A stretch of DNA of 64,000 bases, taken from the NCBI GenBank assembly GCA_009760855.2, contig WPIO01000057.1, forward strand, positions 853,501-917,500. Reading direction: 5' to 3'. The position numbers and the translations under genes are program-made. Below, piece after piece: positions 27,296-40,885 of this stretch. The notes beneath the pieces were generated by a model. The model saw only the letters and a program-made list of their open reading frames with translations. It ran no database searches and had not been told where the DNA came from. The DNA is from Cristatella mucedo (Eukaryota; Bryozoa; Phylactolaemata; Cristatellidae). Positions within the stretch are counted from its first letter, which is position 1; each line of letters begins with the position of its first letter.

Positions 27296-28180
27296 GAGCT
27301 CATAATAATAATGATAAAAACAATACATTTGATGTAGCGCTATTAGAGAACTAAATCTCTTTCAGGCACTTAATGTAGGCTGCATAGCAAGCGTTTCAAT
27401 ATGGTTTGTGGTAAATACACAGTGTCATCACCCATAAGGACACAAAGAATTATGCACAAGGACCCGCCAAATGTTACTAGGAAAAAGCTTTTTTTTAGCT
27501 TCTTTTCAGATATTGACAAGCTAGGGGATGTCTCGCCGTCAGTCCAAAGTGAGCTCCAGGCTTTGAGAGCATACGAACTAAAGGCTAGGCCTCCAAAGGA
27601 TCTGAGCTTGGTTCGAGGCACAGCTAAACGCCTAAAGTAAAAAGCGGGAGTGGTTCGATGCCTGACTACGGAGTAGACCTGATTGGTAGGCGAGAGCTAG
27701 AGCAATGGAAGGGCCTAAAAGTGCGAGCGAGCGAGAGGAAACCTTGATTTCGATGCTCGACTGCTTGACGGGGAGCCAACGCAGGTCGGCGAAAAAAGTG
27801 TGGAGTGGTAAGTGGCAACCTCGATGCTAACGACAGACAAGCCAGCTCCAGAGTTTTGCAGCAACTGCAACTGCCTAATTGCATAAGCGAGTAGATCTGC
27901 AAGGGTGAGTCGCGGAAGTTGTGACGGGATGTCACGACTGCGAGAACCAAGGACGTGATATCTCTGTCTAAGCAAGTCCAAATTTTTGCAATGATGCGTA
28001 GCTGAAAGTAGGCAGACTCGACTTTAGGGCAGACGTGGACGTCTAGTGCAAGTTCACTTTAGAAAACGACACCTAAATTTTGTGAAGATGCTATGGAAGA
28101 AGTGATGGCCATGCTTATTTTTAGGGATAGGTTTAAAGCATAGGTACAGCTGTTTGTCGTCTGCTTAGAAATGAAAGCCT
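27296..28180 (-). mobile_element. degenerate LINE-A-like element
   Basis: AATAATAATGATAA and AGAGAACTAAATCTCTTTCA form the tail at the left. A minus-strand body follows with broken SFGGLAFSSYALKAW-type coding and VTSRHNFRDS-type blocks. Confidence 0.8.
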
Positions 28181-29099
28181 AGAATGTGCTTTGCGACCAT
28201 TCGGCAAGAACGGGGGAGTATACATTTTGAAAAGAAGTGTATGTAAGTACGCATCTCCGTCTGTAACTCTACAAAGCCACAAAGACTAAAAAGTGCTTTC
28301 TTTCTGCATAGACGTATGAGAGTGATCTAGATATCAAGTCAAATCATTCAATCAAATCGAATCATTCAATTCAATCTACCAGTCAAAAGCCTGAGCAGTT
28401 TTCAGTACCCAGCATAGCCAACAAACTTGATTTCATGCAATGAAGAGAAAGTGAGAAGCGGACCAAGCACAGATGTATGCATGCCCCGGGGTATCCAAAT
28501 GTAGAGGCTTCTACGATGATTGTTTCTCATTGACACCAATGCTCTGGAGTTTCCCACTAAGACAGGACTTAAACAACTGCAGTGCAGTACTGGCGATGCT
28601 TCCCACTGTACCACCCTCAGAGCAATCGGAGGGAAACTGCTCTTGTTAAGGAGATAGGAAATGACCGCGCCCCCTCCAATTGTGGCTCTGACGTGTGCAT
28701 CGAAGACTGTGAAGCAGGACAGAAGGACTCACCATGTAACCGCGGCTTTAAAATATGCAGTCTTCGAGAGTTACAGGTGGCGTTTTCGCGTTTAACCGCC
28801 GGAAAGGCGGGGTGCTCTCCTGCCGTCGCAGGCGTCGCGTAGTCAAAATTAACTCTTATTGCCAGGCCTCTTTGCCTCTTGACAGGACGATGAGTGAGTC
28901 GATCGCGCGCTTTGCAGGCGATTCAGCGGCACAGCTCGCCTTGCAAAGCGACAGCTTGAGCCAAGACTTTAAAGAGCGACGCTATGCGACGAATTATCAC
29001 TCCACGCGGCACTCGATACCCTGGCACTCGAGCGAGGAAACTTAAAAGTGAACGTGAGCTGACTAAATACAAATGCTCACTAGAAAACAGCGGCAGAGG
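28181..29099. other. no gene recognised
   Basis: The open frame at 28755-29045 has no recognisable motif. There are no clear repeats. Confidence 0.35.
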
Positions 29100-29210
29100 A
29101 CTTCTAGAGACTATCACTCCCGCTTGCAGTGCGGAACAAAGAATCTCTTATGACGGGGCTCGAACCTACGACCTGGGCAATGCAGCGAGAGCACCTTACG
29201 CCTAAGCCGA
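29100..29210 (-). mobile_element. tRNA-like SINE fragment
   Basis: The minus-strand B-box-like GTAGGTTCGAGCCCCG is flanked by a tRNA-like head (GGCGTAAGGTGCTCTCGC). It is related to the SINE-1/2 group but diverged. Confidence 0.5.
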
Positions 29211-29915
29211 GATCCAAGAATACCAGCCTATCCAAATTTAGACGCGAGTCCGGATCTGTGTAAGATCATTCAGGTCAGTGAAGTGGGGGAAACGTCAGCG
29301 GCCCCCCACCCACGGGATGCTACCATTGGCGATTTCGCGATATACGAGACAAGCCACAAAGATTACCTCATTGAGTTGATTGGCTTCCTTCAGATGAGTG
29401 AAGTTGTAAATGTTTTTGACGAAGATTATTGGCGTTTCAGCTAGTCCCAAATAGTAAAAAAAATTAATAGAAAGACATACAGTGACCCTCGGGGGAGAAG
29501 GTTAAACTGCTGGCCGTTCATGCTGGCTGAATCTGTGGGCTTAGGAAGGGATGCGGTACGTGGCCGACCGCCCGACACCCATGTAACCATTTAATGATTT
29601 GCTGCTTCTGAAAAATGAAGGTCATTCCCTCTTGGCCCAATCCTGGCTGCACTTAGGATTGAATTATCGTTGGCCGTTTACCAAACAGCGCTGAGCGACC
29701 TCACCTCAGCCCGCTGTGTGGCAACGGACGGTCAAGACTAGCGGGTCTAATTTTTGGACTGGCAAATGGGCTGCGGCTGATTGAACACATGCAAATGGCC
29801 TCTGACTTTCGGCAGATGGGTGCGGTGCTGGGTCGCGGGATTCAAGTCCGAAGAAGGCAGTACTTTATTGCGAAGTGCAAGTGGAGTTACAGTTGCTTGG
29901 ACTCTCTTCTAATGA
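29211..29915. other. no gene recognised
   Basis: Nothing supportable is seen. Confidence 0.3.
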
Positions 29916-30620
29916 AAGAAACTACGCTTCTGACTCAGCCGACCTTTACTTGCTTGTTTTTTGCGACCCACCGGCGCCGATGCGATCGCCAGGCACAGCC
30001 GAGACTTTCACTTCTACGCAGATGACGCTCAGCTTTACCTTCGCTTCGATTCCTCCCAGCTCGCCTGCACGTTGAATTCTCTCAACTCCCTTGCTGCATA
30101 CATTGGTGACATTCGCATGCAGATGACGGCAAACTTTCTTAAATTAAATGAAGATGAAACCAAATTACTAGTCCTTGGCAAACTAAGTGTGAATCAGACT
30201 TTGGGGACCTAACGCTCTTAATCTGTCCTGCCAGCATATCTCATGTTGAATGTGCACGAATTCAAAATGTCCTGTTCCGAATTGAACTTTCATTAGATGA
30301 CTACATCGGCTGCACAACATTGCTAAAATTCTGGCTTGCTTAGACAGGGCTAATACATCAAAACTGCTTCATGCATTCATGACATCCCGTCTCGACTTCT
30401 GTAACTCACTGCATGCTGGTTTACCGGCACGATTGCAATCAGGCGCTTACAGTTTGGTGCAAAACTCGGCTGCTAGGCCTGTCTGTCGTGAGCGTCGCAG
30501 TTACCACATCACATCGCATCTTACCACATTATACCTATAGCTGCTTCTGCGCGTTCCAGCTTGGCCAAATCATCTCAAGCAGGACGAGTCTCTGCTGATC
30601 ATGGCTCTGGAATCCGGAAA
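29916..30620 (+). mobile_element. LINE-A reverse-transcriptase fragment
   Basis: The catalytic YADD box is visible in FHFYADDAQLYLRFDSS, followed by TANFLKLNEDETKLLVLGK. Frameshifted remains of the downstream NSLLAGLPA-type region continue to about 30600. It is interrupted by stops. Confidence 0.85.
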
Positions 30621-31220
30621 ATGCCAACGATTGCAATGCTCACTTTGCTTGATGGGCTAAAACAGCCAATAACATCGATTCACTAATTTTATATATTGAT
30701 TACCTTCGGGTCCCCCCCCCCGATAATCACCTTCTCTTGGTTTTGATGTCTGCGTAAATCAATTTATTTCTCGACCGTGAACCAGCGAACGGCTTTTCGG
30801 CGGCACGGCGGCTCGAAAGCAGCACTGCAGCGCCTATGGCACTGTCCAGTCCTCAGCTGCAGACCGAGACTGCAAGCAGAGTTTTGACCCGATTAACCAC
30901 GAAGCTATTTATCCTGGCCATGTCAACAGACTTATAGAATCGGCTCTCTTAAACCACGGCCGCCCGTCTGATTAAACAAAACGAGACTGCACGGCAGCAG
31001 AAAGGAGACCCGCGGCAACCGGAAGGGATGGCGAGAGGCCCGCCATGTTTACACCAGATTGGTGCTGCCCCCCCCCCCCGATTTCCCTGCCGAGCACTTT
31101 CTACGTCGACTATCTAAAAAGAGTCCTCGGGTAAGGCTGTATAGAAATTAAGGCTAGTTTAAATAATTCTAGAGTGACAGCTTTTAAGACTACAGAAGCA
31201 GAAAATTATCCAAGCCCCCT
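30621..31220. other. no gene recognised
   Basis: C-runs occur at about 30712-30722 and 31069-31079. There is no exon signal. Confidence 0.35.
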
Positions 31221-31221
31221 C

Positions 31222-31388
31222 TGGTAAGCCGTGATGGCACACTAAGTAAGGCGGTTGCTTGGTCCCGAGGTCGTGGGTTCGATTCCTGCGGTAGGCAATC
31301 CTTTATTGCTACTGCAAGCGGTGGTGATAGCCGTAAAGGCTCTTCTGTCGCTATACAAAAAGAGGCTGTTAAATCAGCTTGGATTTAT
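31222..31388 (+). mobile_element. SINE-1 copy
   Basis: The head AAGTAAGGCGGTTGCTTGG, the B-box GGGTTCGATTCCTGCGG, the core CTGCAAGCGGTGGTGATAGC and the end CTATACAAAAAGAGGCTG are all clear. Confidence 0.9.
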
Positions 31389-31881
31389 TTTCCTTCCCCC
31401 CCTTGTGGGGGCGAGGCAAAATTCTTGGCTCCGCGACAGTCCTCTGAGTTTAGAAATCCCGGTTGAAACAGATTTCCCTGGATTCTGAACCCGAGTCCAA
31501 AGCAGCTATCCCAGCACGGGCGTCGGGAAGGAAAGCCGGCGGATGGCCCAGCACTTCAGTGGGCCTATTCGTGGGGGCGCGTCAGGTGGCCAGTCGGCCG
31601 TACACGCCCTTTCACCCTTTTAAGAGGAGCTACGTATTTTTCCGTAGATACAATAATTTTTTTGGCGAAAGAGGCTGATATAGATGCACCTTCAATGTGA
31701 CGTTCAGAGTCAGTTCCAGGAGGGGCCACTCTTTTGTATTTAGAGGGACGACCAGGTTTTCAGGCAGACAGGCTGCAAAGGCTCACCGAGTGGCGCACTT
31801 CCGGTGCCTAGCTTCAGGCTCGCTCACCAAATGAGAGTGCGAATTTCCTCTTTTTCCATTTTTTAGACGGGTGGCTATAAA

Positions 31882-32204
31882 GAGGTGTTATGTGACACTC
31901 TGCTACCAATGTTATGTGACAGTGTCTCCGGCGGCGGCGGCGGCTGTTCTAATGGAGTCTCACGGAGACACGAAGACACGAGCGGGCGAACGTGAGCGGT
32001 GAACGAGACTCTCGTCTTTATTCCCCCAGCGGGTACATATACGATATTATACGAGCTGGGGGCTGACTCACCACAGATAAGGGAGTGCATCTGTGGTGGG
32101 CCACATGGTTACGTCAAAGGCTGCACCGAGTCAATGATTCAACCACCCACCGCAGGCGGGGCATACCTCAGCTGCCGAGAAGCAACAGGCGCACACAACA
32201 GAGG
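31882..32204 (-). mobile_element. probable solo LTR with 4-bp target-site duplication
   Basis: The candidate LTR 31886-32200 (315 bp) begins TGTT and ends AACA, and is flanked by GAGG on both sides (31882-31885 and 32201-32204). On the minus strand it contains a TATA-like run, then AATAAA (about 32020), and ends with ATTGGTAGCAGAGTGTCACA. This is the usual order of promoter, poly(A) signal and U5 in a Ty3/gypsy-type LTR. No internal coding region is adjacent. Confidence 0.5.
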
Positions 32205-32239
32205 TTTGTGGGAGACATTTCTTCTGCAACCTCCAGGCT

Positions 32240-32440
32240 CTTCCAAAATAATCATAAAAACAACATGACATTTGTATGGCACCCGAAGGGAACTAAATCT
32301 TCTTCCAGGCACTTTAAAAATGCTGGAACGGAAGCATGTCCAATTGGTTGGTGATAACACGGTCAGTTAGCACGCATATGCACAAAACGAAACTTCTCAA
32401 TATCGGAGCAAATGCGGTGATGATCAGATGGGCGTGATTG
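32240..32440 (-). mobile_element. LINE-A-like 3' tail, degenerate
   Basis: ATAATCATAAAAACAACATG is followed by AACTAAATCTTCTTCCAGGC and a block of the LINE 3' UTR (GGAAGCATGTCCAATTGGTT). Confidence 0.7.
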
Positions 32441-32953
32441 GTAATTTTTAGAGGGCAAATGAGCCTTATAGCTGTCGTGCTTCTGGAGAAAGCCCTACCA
32501 ATCATTAAGCATGCAGAGCTGGAAGGCTCGGAGCTCATCGTCAGCCTCGTTCTGGCGCAGAGCCCGCCATCGCCCCTAAATTCAGAATCCCCTAAAATAG
32601 GGTACATCATTTTCCATGGAGGCGCTCAGGGCTTCTGGGCGGCGCTGTCAGTGCGTATAGTATGTCTGTTACAGGAAGTGGTTACAGTTAATTTTCAGAA
32701 GAAGCTAACATATTTCAATGTGGGCAGGGTGATAGAACCTTCATAGCTGCAAGCCTTTCTCGAGCGATATCAGTATTTCCAATGGGAATGCGCACACATT
32801 TCTTGCTCCACGGGTTTATCTATTGTCTGTCGTAGCGGAGCTTTCGACTTTCCCGAAATGGGGTATAACAACTATTTAGCGGAGCTACAGAGCCTTTTTG
32901 GGTGGCGATTCTTTGGCGCGAAGAGTACAGTGTCGGCGTGTTTTACCAAAAAG

Positions 32954-32963
32954 AGAGAGAATC

Positions 32964-32996
<33 letters not shown>

Positions 32997-32999
32997 GAG

Positions 33000-33088
<89 letters not shown>

Positions 33089-33285
33089 CAGAAAGATATA
33101 GATGGGCAAAGAGAGGTATAGAGAGGCAGAGAGAGAGAGAGAGTCACAGAAAGATATAGATGGGCAAAGAGAGGTATAGAGAGGCAGAGAGAGAGAGAGA
33201 GAGTCAAAGAAAGACGGTGACCGGGAGAGACGCAGAGAGAGAGAGAGAGACAGAGAGAGAGAGAGAGTGAGAGAGTGAGAGAGAG

Positions 33286-33332
<47 letters not shown>

Positions 33333-33345
33333 GAGAGCGCCTAGA
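32954..33345. repeat. (GA)n tract with a roughly 59-bp compound tandem repeat
   Basis: About 390 bp of GA. Within 33068-33210 a block with GTCACAGAAAGATATAGATG and GGCAAAGAGAGGTATAGAG is repeated in tandem. Confidence 0.95.
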
Positions 33346-35107
33346 CACGTGAGCACTTTTTTTTCGAATAGGGTTGAATATTGTCGGGCAGGGAGCCTAA
33401 AGGTCGCTTTCCAGATGGAAGCAACCGTCTCTTTGTATTAGTGAATGAACTACCGGGGAATTAACTTCCTGGATTGGCTTAAGGTACAGCCATTGTTAGC
33501 AGAGGCGCTGAAGAGCCCTTCATGGCGACGCTCCTCCGGAGCGTGAAGAAAGGATTTCCTTTTTCAGAAGAGTCGATCGTTCCTTTTTGAAAGTATCCGT
33601 AATATTTTTCTGAGTTTAGGAGGCTGAATGGGTCTGCCGGCTGGCTCGCACTTTAACGTGACGCCTCGCAGTGGATGCAGTCGCGGGGCCGCACGGGATG
33701 CTTTAAAGGCATTCGCTGCTGCGTTCCAATCGCCGGCCTGTAGTTAGCATTCAATCTCTCTGGAGTGGGGCAAGAATTCTAGAACCAGCCCTGCGCAGAA
33801 ATCGCTATGAATTTCTGTGGTTTTAAATCAGCTCTGCAGGCCGCCAAACAGCAACAGTCTACGAGTACAAGCCAGAGCGAAACGGCGCGTGCTGAATCAG
33901 CCAGATTACGACTGATATTCAACAGTCGCGGTTCCGGAATTTTAACGGCTAGGAATGGAGTGCGCGATAATCTATGGCCAAGGCAGCATAAGTTCTGAAG
34001 CTAAGTAATGTTCACGAGTTTTTTGTGCTACAGAATTTGAGCTGATTTGAACTCTAGGGCCGTACGTGCCGTACGAAAGCTGCTGCACGCCAGGGCCGCC
34101 GTTGTTGAACGCCTGTAACCACGCGTCTCGGTCTAGTGGACTTCTTTGCGCTTTACGGATACGGACTTTTTTATGTTATAGTACTTAGCGCACTTTTCGT
34201 CGCTGCCGCGTTCTACTAGTGTCGGTGGTATACGTTTGAGTACACGATTGGCGCTTTGCACCGGCTGTGATCGCCTGATTGCACATGCCGGAAGGCCAGC
34301 ATCCGTGTACGCATCGGTGCTGCACCGTCGAGTCCCCTAGCCTCTATTCTACGTGCTGTCCACTTTAAAAACTAAAACCCCAAAAAATTGTCTGCAGAAA
34401 TTTGGATGTATTAAAAAGTTTAATGATTATTATAAAATAAATTAAAAACCCCGACACTACTAGTCGCACCCTTCAAGATTCGGCCTCCTCCCTTCAGCCA
34501 GATTCCTGGCCAGATGCCGGCGATGCAAATGTGGTTTCGGACTTTCCAGTTTGAAACGGCCAGCACAATATCCGTCCTGAAAGAAACAGGCGAAGTGTAG
34601 GAACCCTTAAGACTGACCGCGTCACAATAAGCCAGTAGATAGACGGCTTCAAACTAACACCGCTAAGCAAGTGCTCGCTGTCCCGAGACAGCGTTGTCAT
34701 CGTTAAGCACTGCAATGATGCGAAGCAGGTAATCGTTCAGTACAAAAACTGCTCCAAGACCTATCCGTCATTAATGCCGCAACTTTCGCACTACCACTTT
34801 TCATCCACCTGCACTGCGTCCAGATCAAGGTGCAGGCCAACTATCCTTCGCCAGGAGCGCGGCAGTCGCTGCAGGGGATTTTTCGAGAGCGCTGGCACGC
34901 TCGCGATGGCGCGAAATCGTGTGAGTGCGCTTTAAAGATAGCGCGCTGTTAAACATGCAATCCGAATTAGAGCTTCGTGCAACCGATTTCCACTGAATGT
35001 TTGTTGGATTTGAGAGGATTGCGATAGAGACCGGCGTCTTCGCAGCCCATTTGTATCAGAGCGCGGGAGCGCTATGGCGTGAAATTGGATGGGTACATTA
35101 AAACGAC
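33346..35107. other. no gene recognised
   Basis: The open frames (for example 33807-33998, 34494-34715) are short and without motifs. No repeats of the window's families are seen apart from a short piece near 34262-34296 resembling LINE-A antisense. Confidence 0.35.
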
Positions 35108-35290
35108 CGTAGAAAAAATACTAGCTGATTTAACAGCCTCATTTGTATATCGACAGAAAAGCCTTTACGGCTATCGCCACCGCTTGAGGCGCAGCGGTAA
35201 TAAGGGATCGCCCACCACAGGATTCGATCCCATGACCTCGGGACTGAGGTCGTGAAAAGTACCCACCTTACCTAGTGTACCACCATGTCT
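35108..35290 (-). mobile_element. SINE-1 copy
   Basis: On the minus strand it has the head TAGGTAAGGTGGGTACTT, a mutated B-box (GGGATCGAATCCTGTGG) and the core AGGCTTTTCTGTCGATATAC. Confidence 0.85.
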
Positions 35291-36811
35291 CCATGGTACT
35301 ATAATATTCGCTCGAAAGTCAAGATTTTCACCGCCTACGTAAGTCGATTTTCGTTCAATCAAATCGTAACGTGGTAGATCTCGTTAAAATTTGATGATTC
35401 ATCGAGCCCCTCGACGACACGAGTCCCAGCTCCGGTCAGCAAGTTCAAGGCCAGCATGCCCAAGGCCGATAACTGCTCCGAGTCTTAGTGCATTAGGCTA
35501 GCCTATGGAACGTGCTGGCGTGCCATAATCAGCCGGATTATGCTAGATTATACCGAATTATTCATACTCAGCCGGGTTACGGCAATCGCTGGAGCTTGTT
35601 AGCGAGAAGTGCGGGCGGGCCTCCACCAAAACGATCATTAGCTAGTTATCCTGCCAGATCCGGTCCATCCTCCCAGTCCGTGAGGAGCAGATTCCCGTGC
35701 GCCACTTCCGGTGGGGCGGCTTTTTGCCGCGTGGCCTGGAAAACGGGTGCATACTTTCTGTTTTATAACGACACCGCGAACGACACCGAATTTACGATAG
35801 GTGTGATTCTCTTGCAGCGAGTTGTAAAGTGCCTCGGTACAGATTTAGCTCTCCACGGTTGCTATGCAAAAGACTCATTATTGTTATTAAGTATTCGCTA
35901 TAACAACCAACAGGATGCCGACAGGCCGGAAAAGCCTGTGCGGCATATATGACCGAGAGATGTCGTGCCCATTTCATACCGTAATGTTTAGTTCATCCGA
36001 ACGAATCACAATTCAGTTCGTCGCACAATCGCGAGTGCAGCGCTCCTAACGTAACAGCTTAGCCACGTGGTCGTTACACTTTACTTCCAACTATCTACGG
36101 CGGTTCACTAAGCCAAATATGACCTATATTTTTTGAGTAAATCCGCACGGAGAGAGCAATACGATCGCTCGGTTGTAGACTATTCGTGCGGTGTTACCAG
36201 TCAAACTAGGAGCTCGAACACGTGCGCAGACTGAAACGAAACCAGCTTCGAATTTCCCGAAACAAGTCCGGCGAATAGTCAAGTCGTGCGGATAAAATAC
36301 GTTGATAAAAAAGGCTGATAGAATATGCTTACAAAATACGTTTTATAAAATACGCATATAAAATACGTTTTCTATCGTTGCATCATGTAATTTTTTTCTG
36401 TAGACTCGTCTGTTTCGCTCGGATTTTCCCGTGCACCTTCAGTTTTTTTCCGCTGTGCTATGCGTGCCCACGTGACAATGCACGATTCAGTGCCTGTGTT
36501 CAACTTACCATCGTTTCAGAGTGTCTTCTTCTGAGATAGTATGTAAGCGCAATACTTCTCTTTCAATTTACTCTTGGCTATAGCTCATCTTGGAGGGAGT
36601 TGTATCACACATGCAGTGACATTCTGTTTCTTAGGGCACTATACAAAAAGACGTTTTATTCTCAATATATATCTATATATATTAATTAAAAAATTAGACG
36701 GGGTGCTTAGCAGCAGGCTAGGGTCTTTGCAAAATTCATGCCTAAGAACTTGCGTTCCCATTACCGTAAAGTTTAGTTCTTATACTTGAACCCTATTTCG
36801 CTTAAACTTGT
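35291..36811. other. no gene recognised
   Basis: A cluster of AAAATACG motifs lies at about 36294-36372. The open frame 35512-35952 (146 codons) has no recognisable domain. Confidence 0.35.
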
Positions 36812-36998
36812 AATAAAAATTCTATCTGATTTAACAGACTCTTTTTTTGTATAGCGACAGAAAAGCCTTTACGGCTATCGCCACCGCTTGCAGTGGAGAT
36901 AAAGGATCGCCCACCGCATGATTCGAACCCACGACCTCGGGGCCGAGGTCGTGAAAAGCAACCACCTTACCCAGTGAGCCATTACGGCTCACCAATGT
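36812..36998 (-). mobile_element. SINE-1 copy
   Basis: On the minus strand it has the head GAGCCGTAATGGCTCACTGG, the B-box GTGGGTTCGAATCATGCGG, the core and the block CTGTCGCTATACAAAAAAAG. Confidence 0.9.
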
Positions 36999-37009
36999 AA
37001 TCGTGATTG

Positions 37010-38300
37010 AATATGTGCGAAGCAGTTTGCGCTCGTTGATTGTGGTGAATTGCTACTGATTGCGCTATTTGCGTTCCTTAGTGATGGTCTACGGCGGGTT
37101 GTAGAATAGGCTCAGGTCCTTGCACCTGCAATGTCGTCGTGAAATTCTATCGGTCCGCTTTAAATGGCGAGAAATGCACTATTAAATTGATCACCGAGCT
37201 AGTCACCACTGGGTCTGATGAATCATTGTGAAATTACTGTGGATTAGGATAGTGGCTCCGGCCTGTGCAGAGTGTTCTGTGAGAAGGTGCCTAGTCAGTG
37301 GGTTGAATTATAATGATAACGTTAGAATCATAATGTAGTGTGATATGCTAACGAAAAGTGCGCATTTGATCTGCGATTTAATTTTCTAGCATTTAATTCA
37401 CGATCGGATCTTCGCGCATTTGATATTTTCCATCGTTTTTCGGCAGACTGTAATAGACTTCGATATTGGCCAAAGCTAACGCAGTTGTTTCCAGAGTGGT
37501 GCGCGAGAACGCGCTTCCCTAATGCAGCTAATTATATTGGATCACATAAAAGTATTTACGGCAGCAAACAATCCAAGCTGGAACCTCCGATTTCCGATTA
37601 ATTCGCTATGGATTAGAGTGAATTGCGCCATCGGCATAGGCCATGCCTGTCGATTGCTGTGCATTGCCAGACAAAATAAACGTGCGAAACGGCTTTAGAT
37701 AGTTTGGACGCACTTTAAAATTATTGCAATATTTTATGTAATCGAATGTGGAGCTGCGCGTTTCCAATTTCTAGTCGATCTGCGGTGGGTTGTAGAGGAG
37801 CGCTGTTTTACGCAAACTAGTTTAGAGCCCTTAGCATCCGGTTCCCGGGCAATTTTCAGCGGACTATAGTGGATCGCGGTAATGGCCGGGCCATTGCAGT
37901 CAATTACAGTACATTTTCAGAGAGCACACGTAAAAAATGGTTCCAAAAATTGTGTGGGTGCATTTATATGGCAGTGCACTTTAGTCATCTTTCGAAATTG
38001 GAGCTACGGAAAGCCGACTTCTAGTGGCCTCGGTGTGGAACTGATTGGATTGCAGTACTGGCCTGGGCCATTGCACGTGATAACAGTGCATCAAACGAAA
38101 ACGCCCCTGGCTGTTGTTCTAAAGTGTCGTGAACGAGCTGTATATGTGTGTGTATCGCAATCTTCGATCCAATCCAGAGGGAGCTTCTGGCGAAGCATTT
38201 CCGGTCGTTTTGAGGCGCATTTTACCGGATTGCGGTAGATTGCGGTAGTAACCTTGGCCACGTCAGTAGATTGCAGAGGATTGCATAATCTAAACTTGAG
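37010..38300. repeat. decayed satellite-like tract
   Basis: Related phrases recur about every 175-250 bp. Examples are GGATTAGAGTGAATTGCG (37611), GACTATAGTGGATCGCGG (37862), GATTGGATTGCAGTACTGG (38042) and CCGGATTGCGGTAGATTGCG (38225), each followed by a GGCC..CATTGC-like block. Similarity is weak and judged by eye. Confidence 0.45.
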
Positions 38301-38629
38301 CTCTCAATTGTGCAAAATTGTGAGGGTAGAACGTCTCTAAGCCGGTTGAAAATGGGTTCCACACATGTAATGACGAGAAAGGCACAACATCCGGCCTGCT
38401 ACAGGTTCGATCGAAGTCGCATGCACTGTCTAGTTCGGACACTTCCGGTAAACCTGCAAGAGCTCCACCTGGATCGCTAGGTGGGTTCTCCGAACGCAAA
38501 GGCTACAGGGCCGAAGCGGGCCGGTCTTCAGTCCGGCCTTGGGCTGCTTCAGCTGCTGGTCGCTCACTCGATGGGTCGGCAGCAACCGTGGGCACGCAAG
38601 CTTCTTATCCTAGCATGCGTCTGTCTTCA

Positions 38630-39450
38630 TGTCCACGACCTCGGTTGGGGCGAGCACCTAAACCACTGGGCAAAACCAGCTCGGCAGTTCACACCGGCTC
38701 AGCAAATGCTGTGAGGAACAAGTGCATTTTAGCTTATTTTTAAATATCTTCAAGCTAGGTATATGTCGTGACGTCAGCTCGGAGCTCTTTCCACGCTTTA
38801 GGAGCATACGAACTAAAGGCAAGGTCGCCAAATTATATTTGAGGCTGGTTCGAGGCACTGCTAGACGACTTGAGAGTCAGACGAGCCTTTGGTGCGATGG
38901 CTAACTTGTTTGGGGAAGTTAGTTGGTCACGCAGGCCGGAGCGAGAGAATGAAAGGAACTAAATGTTGGTGACAAAACCTGACGTCGGCGCGAAAAACCC
39001 GACATCGACGGTGAGCCAGCGCAGTTCGGTGAGAAGGGTGTGCGACGTCGTAAGTACGACGTACACGGCAGACAAACCCAGAGAGGGTTTCGCTCCAATT
39101 GTGAGTACCTCAGCGAAGGTAGGAAGACTTGGCAGTGGACCTGCTATGGTCGCAGAGTGAAAGGCAACTGTGGAGCACGACGCCCAGATTCCTAGAAGTC
39201 ATGCGTCCCGACATACGCTGGCCTAACATATTTTGAGGATTCGGTTTTCCAATTTCTGAATAGTGCCAAGTTTGCGCGTAACTAACCGGCGAGTCAATTT
39301 TATGGTCATTCAATTTGAGAAAATGCGTTGCCATCAACGGCGAACATACACAAATAAGGAAACTGCGTGAGTTTGACGTGCTGGAAGGCTTCGAGTGTGG
39401 GATCAGAGCGCAGGTAGGGATGAGTGTCATCTGTCAGCTTCATAACGACA
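38630..39450 (-). mobile_element. degenerate LINE-like region with SINE-2 fragment
   Basis: 38635-38680 matches the SINE-2 head (CTCGGTTGGGGCGAGCACCT). From about 38700 a heavily decayed antisense LINE follows, recognisable from the GAGCATACGAACTAAAGGC block and from KLNDHK-like minus coding near 39310. Confidence 0.6.
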
Positions 39451-39837
39451 GAGCCTAGATTGTGCTCGGCGTTCGCATCGGTAAAAGGGCGTGATGATTG
39501 TGAAAACGTTTCGAACAAAAAGCGGACCGAACACGGATCTCTGGGATAGCAGCACACTTTATAGAGAGAGGCTCCTCGCACTGAAGTCTTCTACCGAGAG
39601 AGGACTAAAGCCATTGCTTTATGCCGTTGCCAGTGACGGCAACTTTTCTCATCACCCACTGCAAGCGAAGAAGCGATTGCCGCGAAGGCTCATGCTCCGC
39701 CATCGATCGCTCGATTGCAACCGGGCCAAGTTTACTGTTCTTACTTTAAACGAGTGATTGCGAGCGATTGATCCCGGACTCTTTTCTAGTGAACTCTTCC
39801 AAGTCGAGTAGGCTTGCCGAATGCACGCATTCAGAGT

Positions 39838-39915
39838 ATAGTAATAATAATGATTGTAATAGTAATATATTTGTATAGCGCCCTTAAGCACACGGGCGCG
39901 AGCACCATTTAAACG
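39838..39915 (-). mobile_element. short LINE/SINE 3' tail
   Basis: GTAATAATAATGATTGTAAT is followed by TTGTATAGCGCCCTTAAG, the common terminal block of the window's LINE and SINE-2 tails. Confidence 0.5.
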
Positions 39916-40164
39916 CCCTTATTTGAGCAGCGGATTGTTCGACGCTTGGCCTGGTGGGGTATGCAGGATCGCTTAGAATATAAGCGAGAGCTAATTACTC
40001 TGGTAGCACTGTGCGCTGCCATCGAGCGCTGCAGATGCAACCTGAACGCTGTTCAAGTTAATTTAGCGGCTGAAAGCGGTGCATCTTCCGGTAGATGCTG
40101 CTGCTCGCTCAACTTCGACGGCGCCAGAAAGTACCACGATAGCGGTCGCAAACGACTACGAACT

Positions 40165-40885
<721 letters not shown>

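Noticed and set aside
35512-35952. A 146-codon open frame
   Set aside because: No recognisable domain, no splice or promoter context, and random-looking composition.
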